From NCBI RefSeq assembly GCF_000687715.1, contig NZ_JHXD01000011.1, forward strand, positions 1-64,000: DNA of 64,000 nt. Direction: 5' to 3'. Position numbers and translations under genes: made by a program. Shown here in pieces: positions 52,301 to 59,326 of the stretch. The notes under the pieces were generated by a model. The model ran no database searches. It was not told where the DNA came from and saw nothing but the letters and a program-made list of their open reading frames with translations. The stretch's first letter is position 1; every line of letters begins with the position of its first letter. The DNA is from Xylanibacter ruminicola Ga6B6 (GTDB taxonomy: Bacteria; Bacteroidota; Bacteroidia; Bacteroidales; Bacteroidaceae).

Positions 52301-52345
52301 AAGCTTGTTTCTTACAATGGCAAGGCCCTGACCGTCAAGTTGTAA
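49322..52345 (+). CDS. Glycoside hydrolase family 31 (alpha-xylosidase-like) with PA14 insert
   Basis: A 1007-aa secreted enzyme (signal ends MMAA). An N-terminal beta-sandwich is followed by an insert of about 140 residues (about 250-395, NVTYEGFIEPECIPE ... YSGYVKVYIDGKEVV ... LRIEWRPDGGEAYCGL) that has PA14 features. The GH31 barrel shows the nucleophile motif DAWWMDASEPN and acid/base SGDIGTRWE; the end is beta-rich. GH31 with PA14 is typical of xyloglucan alpha-xylosidases, so xyloglucan oligosaccharides are a plausible substrate. Confidence 0.9.
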   Translation: MKRIQILVSGLLLSSTMMAAVVQTNGNNVTITPDGGQAKVVYLEVINNQIIRVRATSQQALPTKPASLMIVPNAAPAKGSYAITDEGDNVVVKTQKVKAVVQKATGQITFFDATGKQLLKEAQEGKKFWDFTVPERELGMKTGYTVPEEQKHGLSWQMKFDSPDDEAFYGLGQHQSEEFNMKGKNEDLFQYNTKVSIPFVLSNKNYGLLWDSYSYCRFGNPNDYLQLNRAFKLYDKSGKEGHLTGTYVDARGKKLVRDEDSIYYEYGTPEKSAIALKTDNGGIKNFPKDINLMGANVTYEGFIEPECIPEQGSPTRSLCGHCKGKSQLYQFILYYSGYVKVYIDGKEVVPERWRTAWNPNTYKFSTELQKGKRVQLRIEWRPDGGEAYCGLRVAEPRSKQEREQLSVWSEMAKDMDYYFIAGDNLDQVVSGYRTLTGKASLYPKWVLGFWQSRERYKTQDEIEGTLAEFRKRHIPIDNIVQDWNYWPEDQWGSHQFEASRYPNPQQMLDKVHQMHGRFMISVWPKFYCNTDNYKELDAKGWMYVQSPTDDIHDWVGPGYTNGFYDAYDPGARKMFWRQMDENLYTKYNHNGVAGVDAWWMDASEPNVRDCTPMWYRKALSGPTALGTSTEYFNAYSTVNADAIYNGQRSVWKGKLNEPRVFLLTRSGFAGEQRYSTATWSGDIGTRWEDMRAQMTAGLNYSISGVPFWGMDQGGFCVENRYVAAQQLYDRTKVENEDLKEWRELQTRWNQFGTFIPLFRSHGQWPLREIWNIAPDEHPAYKSFVYYDKLRYRLMPYLYSLAGWAHFKDYTLMRPLVMDFNGDKEVENIGNQWMFGPALMACPVGYYKARNRSVYFPAQCGWYNLYTGEYTEGGQRLIVDAPYEQIPVFVREGAIIPFGPEMEWSDEKPAELINLYVYAGQDGAFQLYEDEGTNYNYEKGKYATIDITYDEATRTVSFGARKGQFAGMLKNRQFNIVLISKEHPQPLNLDNPSGKLVSYNGKALTVKL

Positions 52346-52388
52346 TCTTAGAGTTTGCAATACGCAAGTTATCTTGTTAAAATAGTCT

Positions 52389-52427
52389 AAAAAAGCGATA
52401 TGTTGGTTGCAACGTATCGCTTTTTTT
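52389..52427 (+). terminator. Terminator of GH31, overlapping the rpoD promoter
   Basis: AAAAAAGCGATA (52389-52400) pairs with TATCGCTTTTTT (52415-52426). The loop contains the TTG -33 element of rpoD, and the -7 box follows directly. Confidence 0.75.
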
Positions 52428-52437
52428 AGTACTTTTG
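52407..52437 (+). promoter_or_regulatory. Promoter of rpoD
   Basis: TTG at 52407-52409, then a 20-bp spacer and TACTTTTG (52430-52437); the start codon follows 28 bp later. The spacer is largely the descending arm and T-run of the preceding terminator. Confidence 0.6.
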
Positions 52438-52465
52438 CAGACTTTTTCAGAGTAACGATATAAAT

Positions 52466-53338
52466 ATGAGGCAATTAAAGATTCAAAAAAGTATTACCAA
52501 CCGATCAAGTGAGGCACTCGACAAGTATCTTGTAGAAATCGGTCGTCAACCCCTTGTCACTATTGATGAAGAGATTGAGCTGGCTCAGGCCATCCGCCGT
52601 GGCGGTCCTGAGGGCGAGAAGGCGAAGGAGCGCCTGGTAACAGCTAATCTGCGCTTTGTGGTGTCTGTAGCAAAACAGTACCAGCATCAGGGCTTGACAC
52701 TGACTGACCTGATCGACGAGGGAAATATTGGACTGGTAAAGGCAGCAGAGAAGTTTGATGAGACACGCGGATTTAAGTTTATCTCTTATGCCGTATGGTG
52801 GATTCGTCAGAGCATTCTGCAGGCTATTGCCGAGCAGAGTCGTATTGTGCGCTTGCCCCTGAACCAGAGTGGCGCTCTGAGCAAGATTAATCAGGAAATC
52901 AATAAGTTCGAGCAGCAGCATCAGCGTCGCCCATCTGTGACCGAGCTGGCTGAGCTCACACAGATCGAGGAGTCGAAGATTGAGCAGACTGCCAAGGCCG
53001 ACAGTCACCACATGAGTATCGATGCACCTTTCGGTGAGGATGATGATAACTCAATGGCCGACATGCTGAGCAGTGGCGAGGATACCCGTACCGACAAGCT
53101 GGTGGATTACGAGTCGCTCACATCCGATTTGGATAATGTGTTGCGTAACGTCCTGAAGGATCGTGAACTCAAGATTGTCAAGGAGTGCTTTGGCATTGGT
53201 TGTCAGGAGCGTGGTCTCGAGGAGATTGGCGCAGAGATGGGACTCACGCGTGAGCGTGTACGTCAGATTCGCGAAAAGAGCATCACCAAACTGCACGACA
53301 GTGGTTATGCACGCATCTTGATGAAATACCTGGGTTAA
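52466..53338 (+). CDS. rpoD: Primary sigma factor RpoD/SigA-type
   Basis: A 290-aa sigma-70 lacking region 1.1, as is usual for the Bacteroidetes primary sigma. Regions 1.2 (LDKYLVEIGRQPL), 2 (LRFVVSVAKQYQHQG, LIDEGNIGLVKAAEKFDETR, FKFISYAVWWIRQSI), 3 and 4.2 (GLEEIGAEMGLTRERVRQIR) are intact. It directs RNA polymerase to the TTTG/TAnnTTTG promoters seen throughout the window. Single gene; a hairpin separates it from the convergent kinase. Confidence 0.95.
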   Translation: MRQLKIQKSITNRSSEALDKYLVEIGRQPLVTIDEEIELAQAIRRGGPEGEKAKERLVTANLRFVVSVAKQYQHQGLTLTDLIDEGNIGLVKAAEKFDETRGFKFISYAVWWIRQSILQAIAEQSRIVRLPLNQSGALSKINQEINKFEQQHQRRPSVTELAELTQIEESKIEQTAKADSHHMSIDAPFGEDDDNSMADMLSSGEDTRTDKLVDYESLTSDLDNVLRNVLKDRELKIVKECFGIGCQERGLEEIGAEMGLTRERVRQIREKSITKLHDSGYARILMKYLG

Positions 53339-53356
53339 TAAGCCGTTTAGCTTATT
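53337..53356. terminator. Possible shared terminator hairpin
   Basis: AATAAGC and GCTTATT around a six-base loop lie between the convergent rpoD and kinase genes and overlap both 3' ends. T-runs are weak. Confidence 0.35.
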
Positions 53357-55095
53357 GGCAGTGTAACAATAAACTGGGCGCCATCTGTATAGGTGGTGTC
53401 CAGTTCTACTTTTCCACCCAACTGTTCGGCCAGTCTGCGGCTCAGTGGCAGTCCCAGTCCGATACCTTCCTTAAAGTTATCCAGTTTCACAAAGCGGTCG
53501 AAGATACGTTCTGCCTCTTCCACGGGGATACCATAGCCGGTGTCGGTCACCATCATCTGCAGCTGGTCACCCGCCTGTTCGGCTTTAATGGTAATAGTGC
53601 CTTTTTCGGTATATTTGGCGGCATTATCCATCAGGCACGACAGGATGCGGCGCAACATATTCTCGTTGGTCTTCAGCGTAAAGTCATCGGGCAGTGTGGT
53701 CTCCAGCTTGATCTCGGTCTCGTCGGTCACATAGTCCTGGTATTCTCTCTGCAACCCACGTAACATGTCGTTGATGTGCGGCTTATCATCCTTGCTCATC
53801 TTTTCGGTGCTCTCGATGAGCGACAGTCCGATAATCTCGTCGATGAGGATGGTCACCTGTCGGGTACTCTTCTGCATCATGGTCGATATATGCTTGCGCT
53901 CCTCGGGGTTGCCCGCCAGATCAGGATCGGCTATCACCTGGGCAAAACCCGTGATGATGTTCAGCGGCGTGCGCACCTCATGACTCACGTTCTGGATAAA
54001 CGCCGTCTTCATCTTCTCCGACTCCATGGCCTTTTTATACGCCTTGCGCAGTTCCTTCAGGTGCTTTTTGCGTATCTGCACGATATATACCAGGGCGATA
54101 ATCAGCAGTGTCAGTAGCAGGATAGCACCCATCAGGGCGGTGGTACGTACGGCAGCCGCTTTCTTCTCGGCTTCGTACAGCTCTACCTGTTCCTGGATAC
54201 CCTGCATACTGTTGGTCAGCACCACATTATCTATCGAGTCGCTGGCCAGCGATTCCTCCTTAAACGATTTGTAGGCCTCCTCCCATCTGCCGGCACGTTC
54301 GTATATCAGCGGGATGGCATCGGCACCCTCGTCACCCAACTCGCGTTTGGCATATTCGATGGCCTCATCCACCTGACCTGTGGCAGCCAGGTAGTAGGCC
54401 TCCATGCTGCGACCGTGAACCGACGACAGACCTTTCTTTTCGCCCTCCTTATACACCTTGTAACCCTTTAGGAACTGGTCTATCTTACCTTCGTTATAGT
54501 AGGTCAGTGTCTTTCGGGTCTCGATGTCGAACACCCGTTCGGGCGAATATTTCTGGGCAATGGCTTTGGCCTTGTCCATCAGGTCTAATGCCTCCTGAGC
54601 GTCATCGTCTATGGCTACATTGATGATATTCATGTAGATGGGCGGGATGCTCTCGTAATAGCCGTTCTTCTCCATCATCTGTACCACCTCGTACCAGCAT
54701 TTCTTGGCAGCCTCTTTGTTACCACAGTATTTGTTAATGTGGCCCATCATGTTCACGGCCATATACATCTCCTTGGTCAATTTCTTCTCGCGCAACTCCT
54801 TCGACAGTTCCTGAGCCTTGGTGTAGGCCTCAAAAATCTTCTGTCGGTTCATCTCAAAGATAATGTCGTTGCACCGTTGGGTGTAGTAGCCGTGCAAGTC
54901 GTTATTGGCCAGCAGATAGTTCTGCAGGTTCGTCAGATGCGTATAGAATCGGGCACTGTCGCCATCGTTGAATGCATGACTCATGGAGTCGCGAAGTTCT
55001 ATGTATTTCGCGTCTTTCTTATAATCAATATTTGCGTGGCTGGCACTCGTTCCAAGTAATAGCGCTGTAGCCAAAAGGATTCGTCCTATATTCAT
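53347..55095 (-). CDS. TPR-containing sensor histidine kinase
   Basis: A 582-aa kinase: signal peptide (ending ASHA), a periplasmic helical TPR-like region (about 20-310), a TM helix (about 320-340), HisKA with FIQNVSHEVRTPLNII (phospho-acceptor His), and an ATPase domain (MDNAAKYTEKG, DTGYGIP, GIGLGLPL). The layout is common for Bacteroidetes stress sensors; the stimulus is unknown. No response regulator is adjacent. Confidence 0.9.
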   Translation of the reverse strand: MNIGRILLATALLLGTSASHANIDYKKDAKYIELRDSMSHAFNDGDSARFYTHLTNLQNYLLANNDLHGYYTQRCNDIIFEMNRQKIFEAYTKAQELSKELREKKLTKEMYMAVNMMGHINKYCGNKEAAKKCWYEVVQMMEKNGYYESIPPIYMNIINVAIDDDAQEALDLMDKAKAIAQKYSPERVFDIETRKTLTYYNEGKIDQFLKGYKVYKEGEKKGLSSVHGRSMEAYYLAATGQVDEAIEYAKRELGDEGADAIPLIYERAGRWEEAYKSFKEESLASDSIDNVVLTNSMQGIQEQVELYEAEKKAAAVRTTALMGAILLLTLLIIALVYIVQIRKKHLKELRKAYKKAMESEKMKTAFIQNVSHEVRTPLNIITGFAQVIADPDLAGNPEERKHISTMMQKSTRQVTILIDEIIGLSLIESTEKMSKDDKPHINDMLRGLQREYQDYVTDETEIKLETTLPDDFTLKTNENMLRRILSCLMDNAAKYTEKGTITIKAEQAGDQLQMMVTDTGYGIPVEEAERIFDRFVKLDNFKEGIGLGLPLSRRLAEQLGGKVELDTTYTDGAQFIVTLPIS

Positions 55096-55124
55096 AATCT
55101 TAGGTTAGTCTGTATTCTTTTCTG

Positions 55125-55132
55125 CAAAAATA
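55125..55132 (-). promoter_or_regulatory. -7 box of the TPR kinase gene
   Basis: TATTTTTG on the minus strand, 30 bp before the start. Confidence 0.4.
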
Positions 55133-55189
55133 CTAATTATTTCATAATTACCAAATATTTTTGCTTTTTTTTTCCTTTATAATAAAAAA

Positions 55190-55216
55190 ATCCGTGTAAT
55201 CCGTGTCATCCGTGCC
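55190..55216. repeat. Tandem ATCCGTG repeats
   Basis: Three 9-bp units, ATCCGTGTA, ATCCGTGTC and ATCCGTGCC, upstream of the DUF4738 promoter. The reverse complement (GGCACGGAT, then CACGGAT units) resembles the repeat at 56451-56519, so the two sets flank two genes in inverted orientation. Confidence 0.65.
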
Positions 55217-55226
55217 TAAAATTGCT

Positions 55227-55234
55227 TATCTTTG
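55227..55234 (+). promoter_or_regulatory. -7 box of the DUF4738/DUF4230 genes
   Basis: TATCTTTG, 22 bp before the start at 55257. The ATCCGTG repeats occupy the -33 area. Confidence 0.5.
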
Positions 55235-55256
55235 CAGGCGAATTAAAGAAAACAAG

Positions 55257-55778
55257 ATGAATAAGAATTTGATTTTAGCCCTTATAGCAGTGCCTTGCTT
55301 GTTAGCAAGTTGTGGTCAGAAAAAGCAGCACGATGATATCATCGTACAGCATACCGAGGCGCCCAAACCTCAGGCCCCCATCCGTATGCAGGATTATAAA
55401 GATGTAAAGGATGTGCAGTGGTTGGGCAAGCAGTACCAGGTGGAGGTGGTGCGTACAGCCGACGACTCTTTGCGCATGGTGAAGGACGAGAACGGACAGA
55501 AGTTCGTGGATAACCGTATCACGCTCAAGGTCATCCGTACCGATGGTAGTGTGTTCTGCAGCAAGTCGTTTACCAAGGCCGCTTTCGATGGCTGTCTGGA
55601 TGACGACTATCGTAAGACGGGTATTCTCGAAGGTTTTGTGTTCGACAAGGCCGAGGGCAACCAGCTGTTCTTTGCCGCCAGCGTATGTCATCCCCAGACC
55701 GATGAGTATATTCCTTTGATTGTTACCGTCAGCAACTTTGGCGAGGTAGGCATCTCGCGCGATCAGGATTTGGAGTAA
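55257..55778 (+). CDS. DUF4738 lipoprotein
   Basis: A 173-aa lipoprotein (CLLASCGQ) with a beta-rich body and the pattern of the Bacteroidetes DUF4738 family (DDSLRMVKDENGQKFVDNRI, SKSFTKAAF). Function unknown. The start at 55257 is fixed by the promoter. It is followed 5 bp later by the first DUF4230 gene. Confidence 0.75.
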   Translation: MNKNLILALIAVPCLLASCGQKKQHDDIIVQHTEAPKPQAPIRMQDYKDVKDVQWLGKQYQVEVVRTADDSLRMVKDENGQKFVDNRITLKVIRTDGSVFCSKSFTKAAFDGCLDDDYRKTGILEGFVFDKAEGNQLFFAASVCHPQTDEYIPLIVTVSNFGEVGISRDQDLE

Positions 55779-55783
55779 GCCCT

Positions 55784-56488
55784 ATGAAACAGCGAAAAAG
55801 CATTCTCATTGCAGGTGGTGTAATAGCTATACTGGTGCTGTTCGGTTTAACGTTCAGTTGTGTGCGTTGTTCATCCGAAAAGCCGGTCAGTGTGCAGGCA
55901 GGCGTTGCCCAAGGCATCGATACCGTCCCCATGCTCATCATGCAGGTGCAGAAGTGCTCCAAGTTGTACACGGCCGAATATCGCGTACATAAGATTATCA
56001 CCCACGATGATGCCTTGCGACTCAAAGGTCAGCTCATGAGCAAGCAGTTCAACCTCAAGGTGCCTCTGGCGGATCGTAAAATTGCCATCCCCATGGATGC
56101 CAAGATCAAGGCGTATATCGATTTCTCGGAGTTCTCTGAGAAGAATATCGAGCGCAATGGCAACCAGATTACCATCATTCTGCCCGATCCTCAGGTGGTG
56201 ATGACCAGCTCTAAGATTGATCAGAAGAACGTCAAACAGTATGTTGGTCTCACGCGTGCACATTTCAGCGACGAGGAGTTGGCTAACTATCAGCAGCAGG
56301 GTAGGGAGGCCATCCTGCAGAGTATTCCCGATATGGGTATCGAAGAAACCGCCCGTGCCAATGCGGCCAAGGTGCTGGTGCCCATGCTCACCCAGTTGGG
56401 TTACGAGGAGCAGGATATCACTATTGCTTTCCGCAAGGACTTGGATTTTGGGCACGGATTTCGCGGATTAACACGGATTGAAGATTAA
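55784..56488 (+). CDS. DUF4230 protein (first copy)
   Basis: A 234-aa protein with one N-terminal TM helix or signal anchor (about 7-25) and a DUF4230 body (AEYRVHKIITHDD, IAIPMDAKIKAYIDFSEF, ITIILPDPQVV) as in membrane-anchored Bacteroidetes proteins. Function unknown. The last 12 residues (about HGFRGLTRIED) are encoded by a CACGGATT-type repeat. Confidence 0.8.
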   Translation: MKQRKSILIAGGVIAILVLFGLTFSCVRCSSEKPVSVQAGVAQGIDTVPMLIMQVQKCSKLYTAEYRVHKIITHDDALRLKGQLMSKQFNLKVPLADRKIAIPMDAKIKAYIDFSEFSEKNIERNGNQITIILPDPQVVMTSSKIDQKNVKQYVGLTRAHFSDEELANYQQQGREAILQSIPDMGIEETARANAAKVLVPMLTQLGYEEQDITIAFRKDLDFGHGFRGLTRIED

Positions 56489-56519
56489 TTTGGCACGAAT
56501 TACGCGAATTAACACGAAT
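56451..56519. repeat. Paired CACGGATT/CACGAATT repeats
   Basis: One unit, GCACGGATTTCGCGGATTAA followed by CACGGATT, overlaps the end of the DUF4230 gene. A diverged unit, GCACGAATTACGCGAATTAA followed by CACGAATT, abuts the start of the next gene. The two are about 40 bp apart and of the same design. Confidence 0.7.
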
Positions 56520-56521
56520 TT

Positions 56522-57100
56522 ATGAAGCAGTACAAAATAGTAATAGGTGCAGTTGTTTTGATCGCTGTTGTTGCGATTTTCTTCTGGGTTAAGAGTGCCT
56601 TCAAGGGTAATTATCTTGAGGTGGGTACCAATGATAACATTGAGCCTACACCTACTCAGATACAGTCTATTCGTGATATTGGTGAGTGGGAGTTTCTGTC
56701 TGTCTCAGCCGAGGAGATGGTCGATACCGTCCGTAAGGGTTTCTTCTCCGACGATGAGTTGGTGCGCATCTATTACGGCACCTTGCGTTTAGGCATCGAT
56801 ATGCAGCAGTTGAGCGATGGCGCCATCACTCTCCAAGGCGACACGCTTCAGGCAACGTTACCGAAGGTTGGTCTCTTGGACAAAGACTTCATCGACGAAG
56901 CTAAAACCAAATCCTTCTACGAGAGTGGCAAATGGACCCCACAAGCCCACCAGGCCCTCTACCAAAAAGCCCACCGTCAAATGCTAACCCATTGCCTCAC
57001 CAAAGAAAATGTTAAGACAGCTGAGGTTAATGCCGAAATCCAGGTTTCAAATCTGTTTAAGAGCTTAGGCTATAAGAACGTAGTTCTTCATTTCGAGTAA
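56522..57100 (+). CDS. DUF4230 protein (second copy)
   Basis: A 192-aa protein with a TM anchor (about 5-24) and a shorter DUF4230 body (SIRDIGEWEFLSVSAEEMVDT, YYGTLRLGIDMQQL, LPKVGLLDKDFIDE). It is a diverged paralogue of the preceding gene, from which it is separated by the repeat. A REP palindrome follows its stop. Confidence 0.75.
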   Translation: MKQYKIVIGAVVLIAVVAIFFWVKSAFKGNYLEVGTNDNIEPTPTQIQSIRDIGEWEFLSVSAEEMVDTVRKGFFSDDELVRIYYGTLRLGIDMQQLSDGAITLQGDTLQATLPKVGLLDKDFIDEAKTKSFYESGKWTPQAHQALYQKAHRQMLTHCLTKENVKTAEVNAEIQVSNLFKSLGYKNVVLHFE

Positions 57101-57104
57101 CCCC

Positions 57105-57127
57105 TGCCAGGGGACAGGTCCCTGTCA
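57105..57127. repeat. REP-like palindrome, copy E
   Basis: TGCCAGGGGAC, AG, GTCCCTGTCA, directly behind the second DUF4230 gene. The following 57128-57230 is GC-rich, gene-free and carries several short inverted repeats. Confidence 0.75.
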
Positions 57128-57206
57128 TCCGATTCCCTCGCTTGCTGGACGCTCGCTCCACCCACCCTCGCTCTTTGGTGGCAGCCCGCCCCCAGCCGCG
57201 CGGCAT

Positions 57207-57221
57207 CCCCCTCGGTGTTTT
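57207..57221. repeat. CCCTCGGTGTTTT direct repeat, left copy
   Basis: The motif CCCTCGGTGTTTT, followed by GTATTAG, recurs at 59046. The two copies bracket the toxin-antitoxin pair and the RAYT. Confidence 0.5.
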
Positions 57222-57229
57222 CAGGTATT

Positions 57230-57268
57230 AGTTGAGTTTTTCAAAAGAAAAACTTGCAAGTTTCAACT
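57230..57268. promoter_or_regulatory. Nested inverted repeats before the toxin-antitoxin genes
   Basis: GTTTTTC and GAAAAAC flank AAAA, enclosed by AGTTGA and TCAACT. The structure overlaps the -33 element (TTG, 57254-57256), as expected of an autoregulatory operator of a toxin-antitoxin pair. Confidence 0.45.
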
Positions 57269-57284
57269 ATTTGTTTTATATTTG
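57254..57284 (+). promoter_or_regulatory. Promoter of the toxin-antitoxin pair
   Basis: TTG at 57254-57256, 20 bp, TATATTTG at 57277-57284; the antitoxin start is 26 bp further on. Confidence 0.7.
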
Positions 57285-57309
57285 CAGCAGATTTATTTAA
57301 TTTACGATT

Positions 57310-57597
57310 ATGGTAACAACATATAATCAAGTAGAAGTGTCTCCTGTTGATGCGCTTTGGACATTAATACAGGGACAAAGCAAGGCTGTAAGAGTTGCAC
57401 TTACCAAAAGACTTTTAGAACAGGAAAAGGCAGCCTTAGCAGCAAAAGCTGTTGATGCTAAAAAGTTCACTCAGAAGATAAATGCTCTTGAGAACGATTC
57501 TGAGGGTTTCTTAAAATTGGGTGGCTTTATGGCAGATAGCAGTGTCAGTGCAGATGAACTTCTTGAAGAGGCTCTAACCGATAAATACGGAATCTGA
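57310..57597 (+). CDS. Antitoxin of a PIN-type toxin-antitoxin pair
   Basis: A 95-aa protein without a recognised DNA-binding fold by eye: a beta-strand start (MVTTYNQVEVSP), a helical region (ALWTLIQGQSKAVRVALTKRL) and an acidic tail (SADELLEEALTDKYGI) that could bind the toxin. Its size, promoter, and 1-nt spacing from the PIN gene identify it as the antitoxin. The pair is more AT-rich than the neighbours, suggesting recent acquisition. Confidence 0.75.
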   Translation: MVTTYNQVEVSPVDALWTLIQGQSKAVRVALTKRLLEQEKAALAAKAVDAKKFTQKINALENDSEGFLKLGGFMADSSVSADELLEEALTDKYGI

Positions 57598-57598
57598 T

Positions 57599-58057
57599 AT
57601 GAAAGTCTTTATTGATACCAATATCATTCTAGAATACTTCATGCATCGTGAGAAGTATGAGGTGGCGGAGAAACTATTAAAAGAACTCCATAACAGAGGC
57701 GCTCAGATGTTCATGTCTGTAGGAGCTTTCTATACCATACATTTCATTATTCTGAAATACTTACATAAAGAACAAGGGCTCGTTGGCGAGGTGTGTTTGC
57801 AGAGTCTTCGGATTATCATGAATAAGATACTTCAGATGTTTGATATTGCGGAGCATGATAAGAATAGCCTTTTACAAGGTGTTTCTGATAAAAGGTATAA
57901 AGACTTGGAAGACAGTTGTCAGTATCAAGTAGCTCAGAAGGTTGGATGTGAGGCTTTGGTCTCATTTAATATTTCAGACTATAAGGAGTCGACAGATGGA
58001 CAAGTGAAAATCTACACACCCCAACAGTTCATAGAGCAGGAATTGGTAGAACGTTAA
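57599..58057 (+). CDS. PIN-domain toxin (VapC-like)
   Basis: A 152-aa PIN RNase with the catalytic acids in FIDTNIILEYF (D6), DLEDSCQY (D102, D105) and NISDY (D127). VapC-type toxins cut tRNA or rRNA. It follows the antitoxin by one nucleotide. REP palindromes start directly behind its stop. Confidence 0.85.
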   Translation: MKVFIDTNIILEYFMHREKYEVAEKLLKELHNRGAQMFMSVGAFYTIHFIILKYLHKEQGLVGEVCLQSLRIIMNKILQMFDIAEHDKNSLLQGVSDKRYKDLEDSCQYQVAQKVGCEALVSFNISDYKESTDGQVKIYTPQQFIEQELVER

Positions 58058-58112
58058 GGGAGTACCTGTCCCCTGTCATGTGGAAGAACTGTCAGGAACC
58101 TGTCCCCTGTCA
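58055..58112. repeat. REP-like palindromes, copies F1 and F2
   Basis: F1 is a half or degenerate copy (ACCTGTCCCCTGTCA, 58064-58078); F2 is nearly complete (TGTCAGGAACCTGTCCCCTG and TCA, 58090-58112). They lie between the PIN gene and the 3' end of the RAYT. Confidence 0.75.
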
Positions 58113-58120
58113 GGGGTGGC

Positions 58121-58912
58121 TTACAGGCCTTGGATAAGGCCGCGGCCTACACCCGTTAATCGCTCTAACTGACGATAAGAGGCTCCTTTTGATTTCAGAA
58201 ACTTCAACACATCCCGTTTGATACCATCTTGCAATTGCTGGAATGCAGTACTATTCGTAACACCGGTATGCTCCTTAATCAATAGCATAATTTGATCGTC
58301 CGACGGTCTCTCCCTCGGCGTGTCTTCCATTTCCAGACAAGGTACGTCATCCTCCAGCGGCTCGTCAACCCATTCCTTCAGTTCGTCAAATGGAATTCTC
58401 TTCAATACTGTTGTCGTATCGCAGATTTGAAACACCGGCTCTACAGTTCCGTCAAACTCTCCCCAACTGCTATAGGCGTAGTCACTAACTCGCTCAACAA
58501 GCTTTGCTTTCACTGGGTTTTGGTGGATGTAACGGAGTAGAGTGGTAAAGTACCCCATATCGTTAACCGGCTCTGATTTGAATCGATCCTTGAACAGGTG
58601 CCCGTCGCGACCGTACTTGCGGTTATAATAGAACACATAGCTACCAGCAATGCGCTTGATAGTCTCACCCACGGTCTCTCCGCGCTCACGTATCAGCAGA
58701 TGCAGATGGTTTGACATCAAGCAATAGGCATAATAAGTACAATTGCTCCCGCATGGTGCCCCTTCGTCGTCGTAACGAAAACGCATTCTGTCGAGTGTCG
58801 CGATGAATTGGAAATAGTCCTCTTCATCATTAAATATCTTCTGGTGGTTGATACCACGTATCATCACATGGTAAATACCCGTTCCCGACTCCTTTCGTGA
58901 TTGTCTAGGCAT
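58121..58912 (-). CDS. REP-associated tyrosine transposase (RAYT)
   Basis: A 263-aa Y1/HUH transposase of the IS200-like RAYT group: GTGIYHVMIRGINHQKIF at the start, the HUH motif in MSNHLHLLI, a Tyr-rich helix with YVFYYNRKYGRDG and HLFKDRFKSEPV, and a C-terminal helix-turn-helix-like end (SYRQLERLTGVGRGLIQGL). RAYTs mobilise REP palindromes; copies of one REP family flank this gene on both sides (57105, 58090; 59301, 59332). I start at 58912 (MPRQSRKES), which is the family start; the longer frame adds unrelated residues. Confidence 0.88.
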   Translation of the reverse strand: MPRQSRKESGTGIYHVMIRGINHQKIFNDEEDYFQFIATLDRMRFRYDDEGAPCGSNCTYYAYCLMSNHLHLLIRERGETVGETIKRIAGSYVFYYNRKYGRDGHLFKDRFKSEPVNDMGYFTTLLRYIHQNPVKAKLVERVSDYAYSSWGEFDGTVEPVFQICDTTTVLKRIPFDELKEWVDEPLEDDVPCLEMEDTPRERPSDDQIMLLIKEHTGVTNSTAFQQLQDGIKRDVLKFLKSKGASYRQLERLTGVGRGLIQGL

Positions 58913-59026
58913 ATTTTCTGTTTTATGATTTAAACTTAGCTCTTTATTTGCGCTGCAAAAATAATAAAAATCCCAAACAATCTCATCATTATTCCAGAAA
59001 AAGTGCACATTTTCTTTATATAATAA

Positions 59027-59249
59027 GGGCTGCTCGCCCCTAATACCCTCGGTGTTTTAGCATGGTATTAGATAAAGGCCCTATGGGCCGCTGCTCAAGG
59101 AGCAGCCATAAGCAATATAGGCCGAAGTCCCGGCCTGCCAAAACATAGGATGGATTTGGGTTTTCCCAAATCCAGAATTTAAGCCCCTTGCCAAAGATTG
59201 GCGAGGGGTTTGGAGAGTGGTTTGAAGCCCTCCTTAGGATGAAGGAGGG
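59027..59249. repeat. Array of consecutive hairpins
   Basis: Eight non-overlapping hairpins in about 220 bp: GGGC/GCCC (59027), CTAATACC/GGTATTAG (59040), GGCCC/GGGCC (59077), GCTGCTC/GAGCAGC (59090), AGGCCG/CGGCCT (59119), GGATTTGGG/CCCAAATCC (59152), CCCCTTGCCAA/TTGGCGAGGGG with one GT pair (59184) and CCCTCCTT/AAGGAGGG (59228). Two REP palindromes continue the row. No gene is present in 58913-59326. Confidence 0.75.
59046..59058. repeat. CCCTCGGTGTTTT direct repeat, right copy
   Basis: Thirteen bases equal to 57209-57221, again followed closely by GTATTAG. Here it lies in the loop of a CTAATACC/GGTATTAG stem. Confidence 0.5.
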
Positions 59250-59300
59250 TTGGGTGGTTGTGAAAAAGGGAATTTTGGGGAAAGTTTAGAGGGCAGCAGA

Positions 59301-59323
59301 TGTCAGGGACCTGTCCCCTGGCA
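59301..59323. repeat. REP-like palindrome, copy G1
   Basis: TGTCAGGGAC, CT, GTCCCCTGGCA: near-perfect palindrome of the family, 8 bp from the next copy. Confidence 0.85.
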
Positions 59324-59326
59324 GGG

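Noticed and set aside
57128..57230. A gene in the GC-rich stretch before the toxin-antitoxin pair
   Set aside because: No frame with a start codon and sensible length; the stretch has only short inverted repeats.
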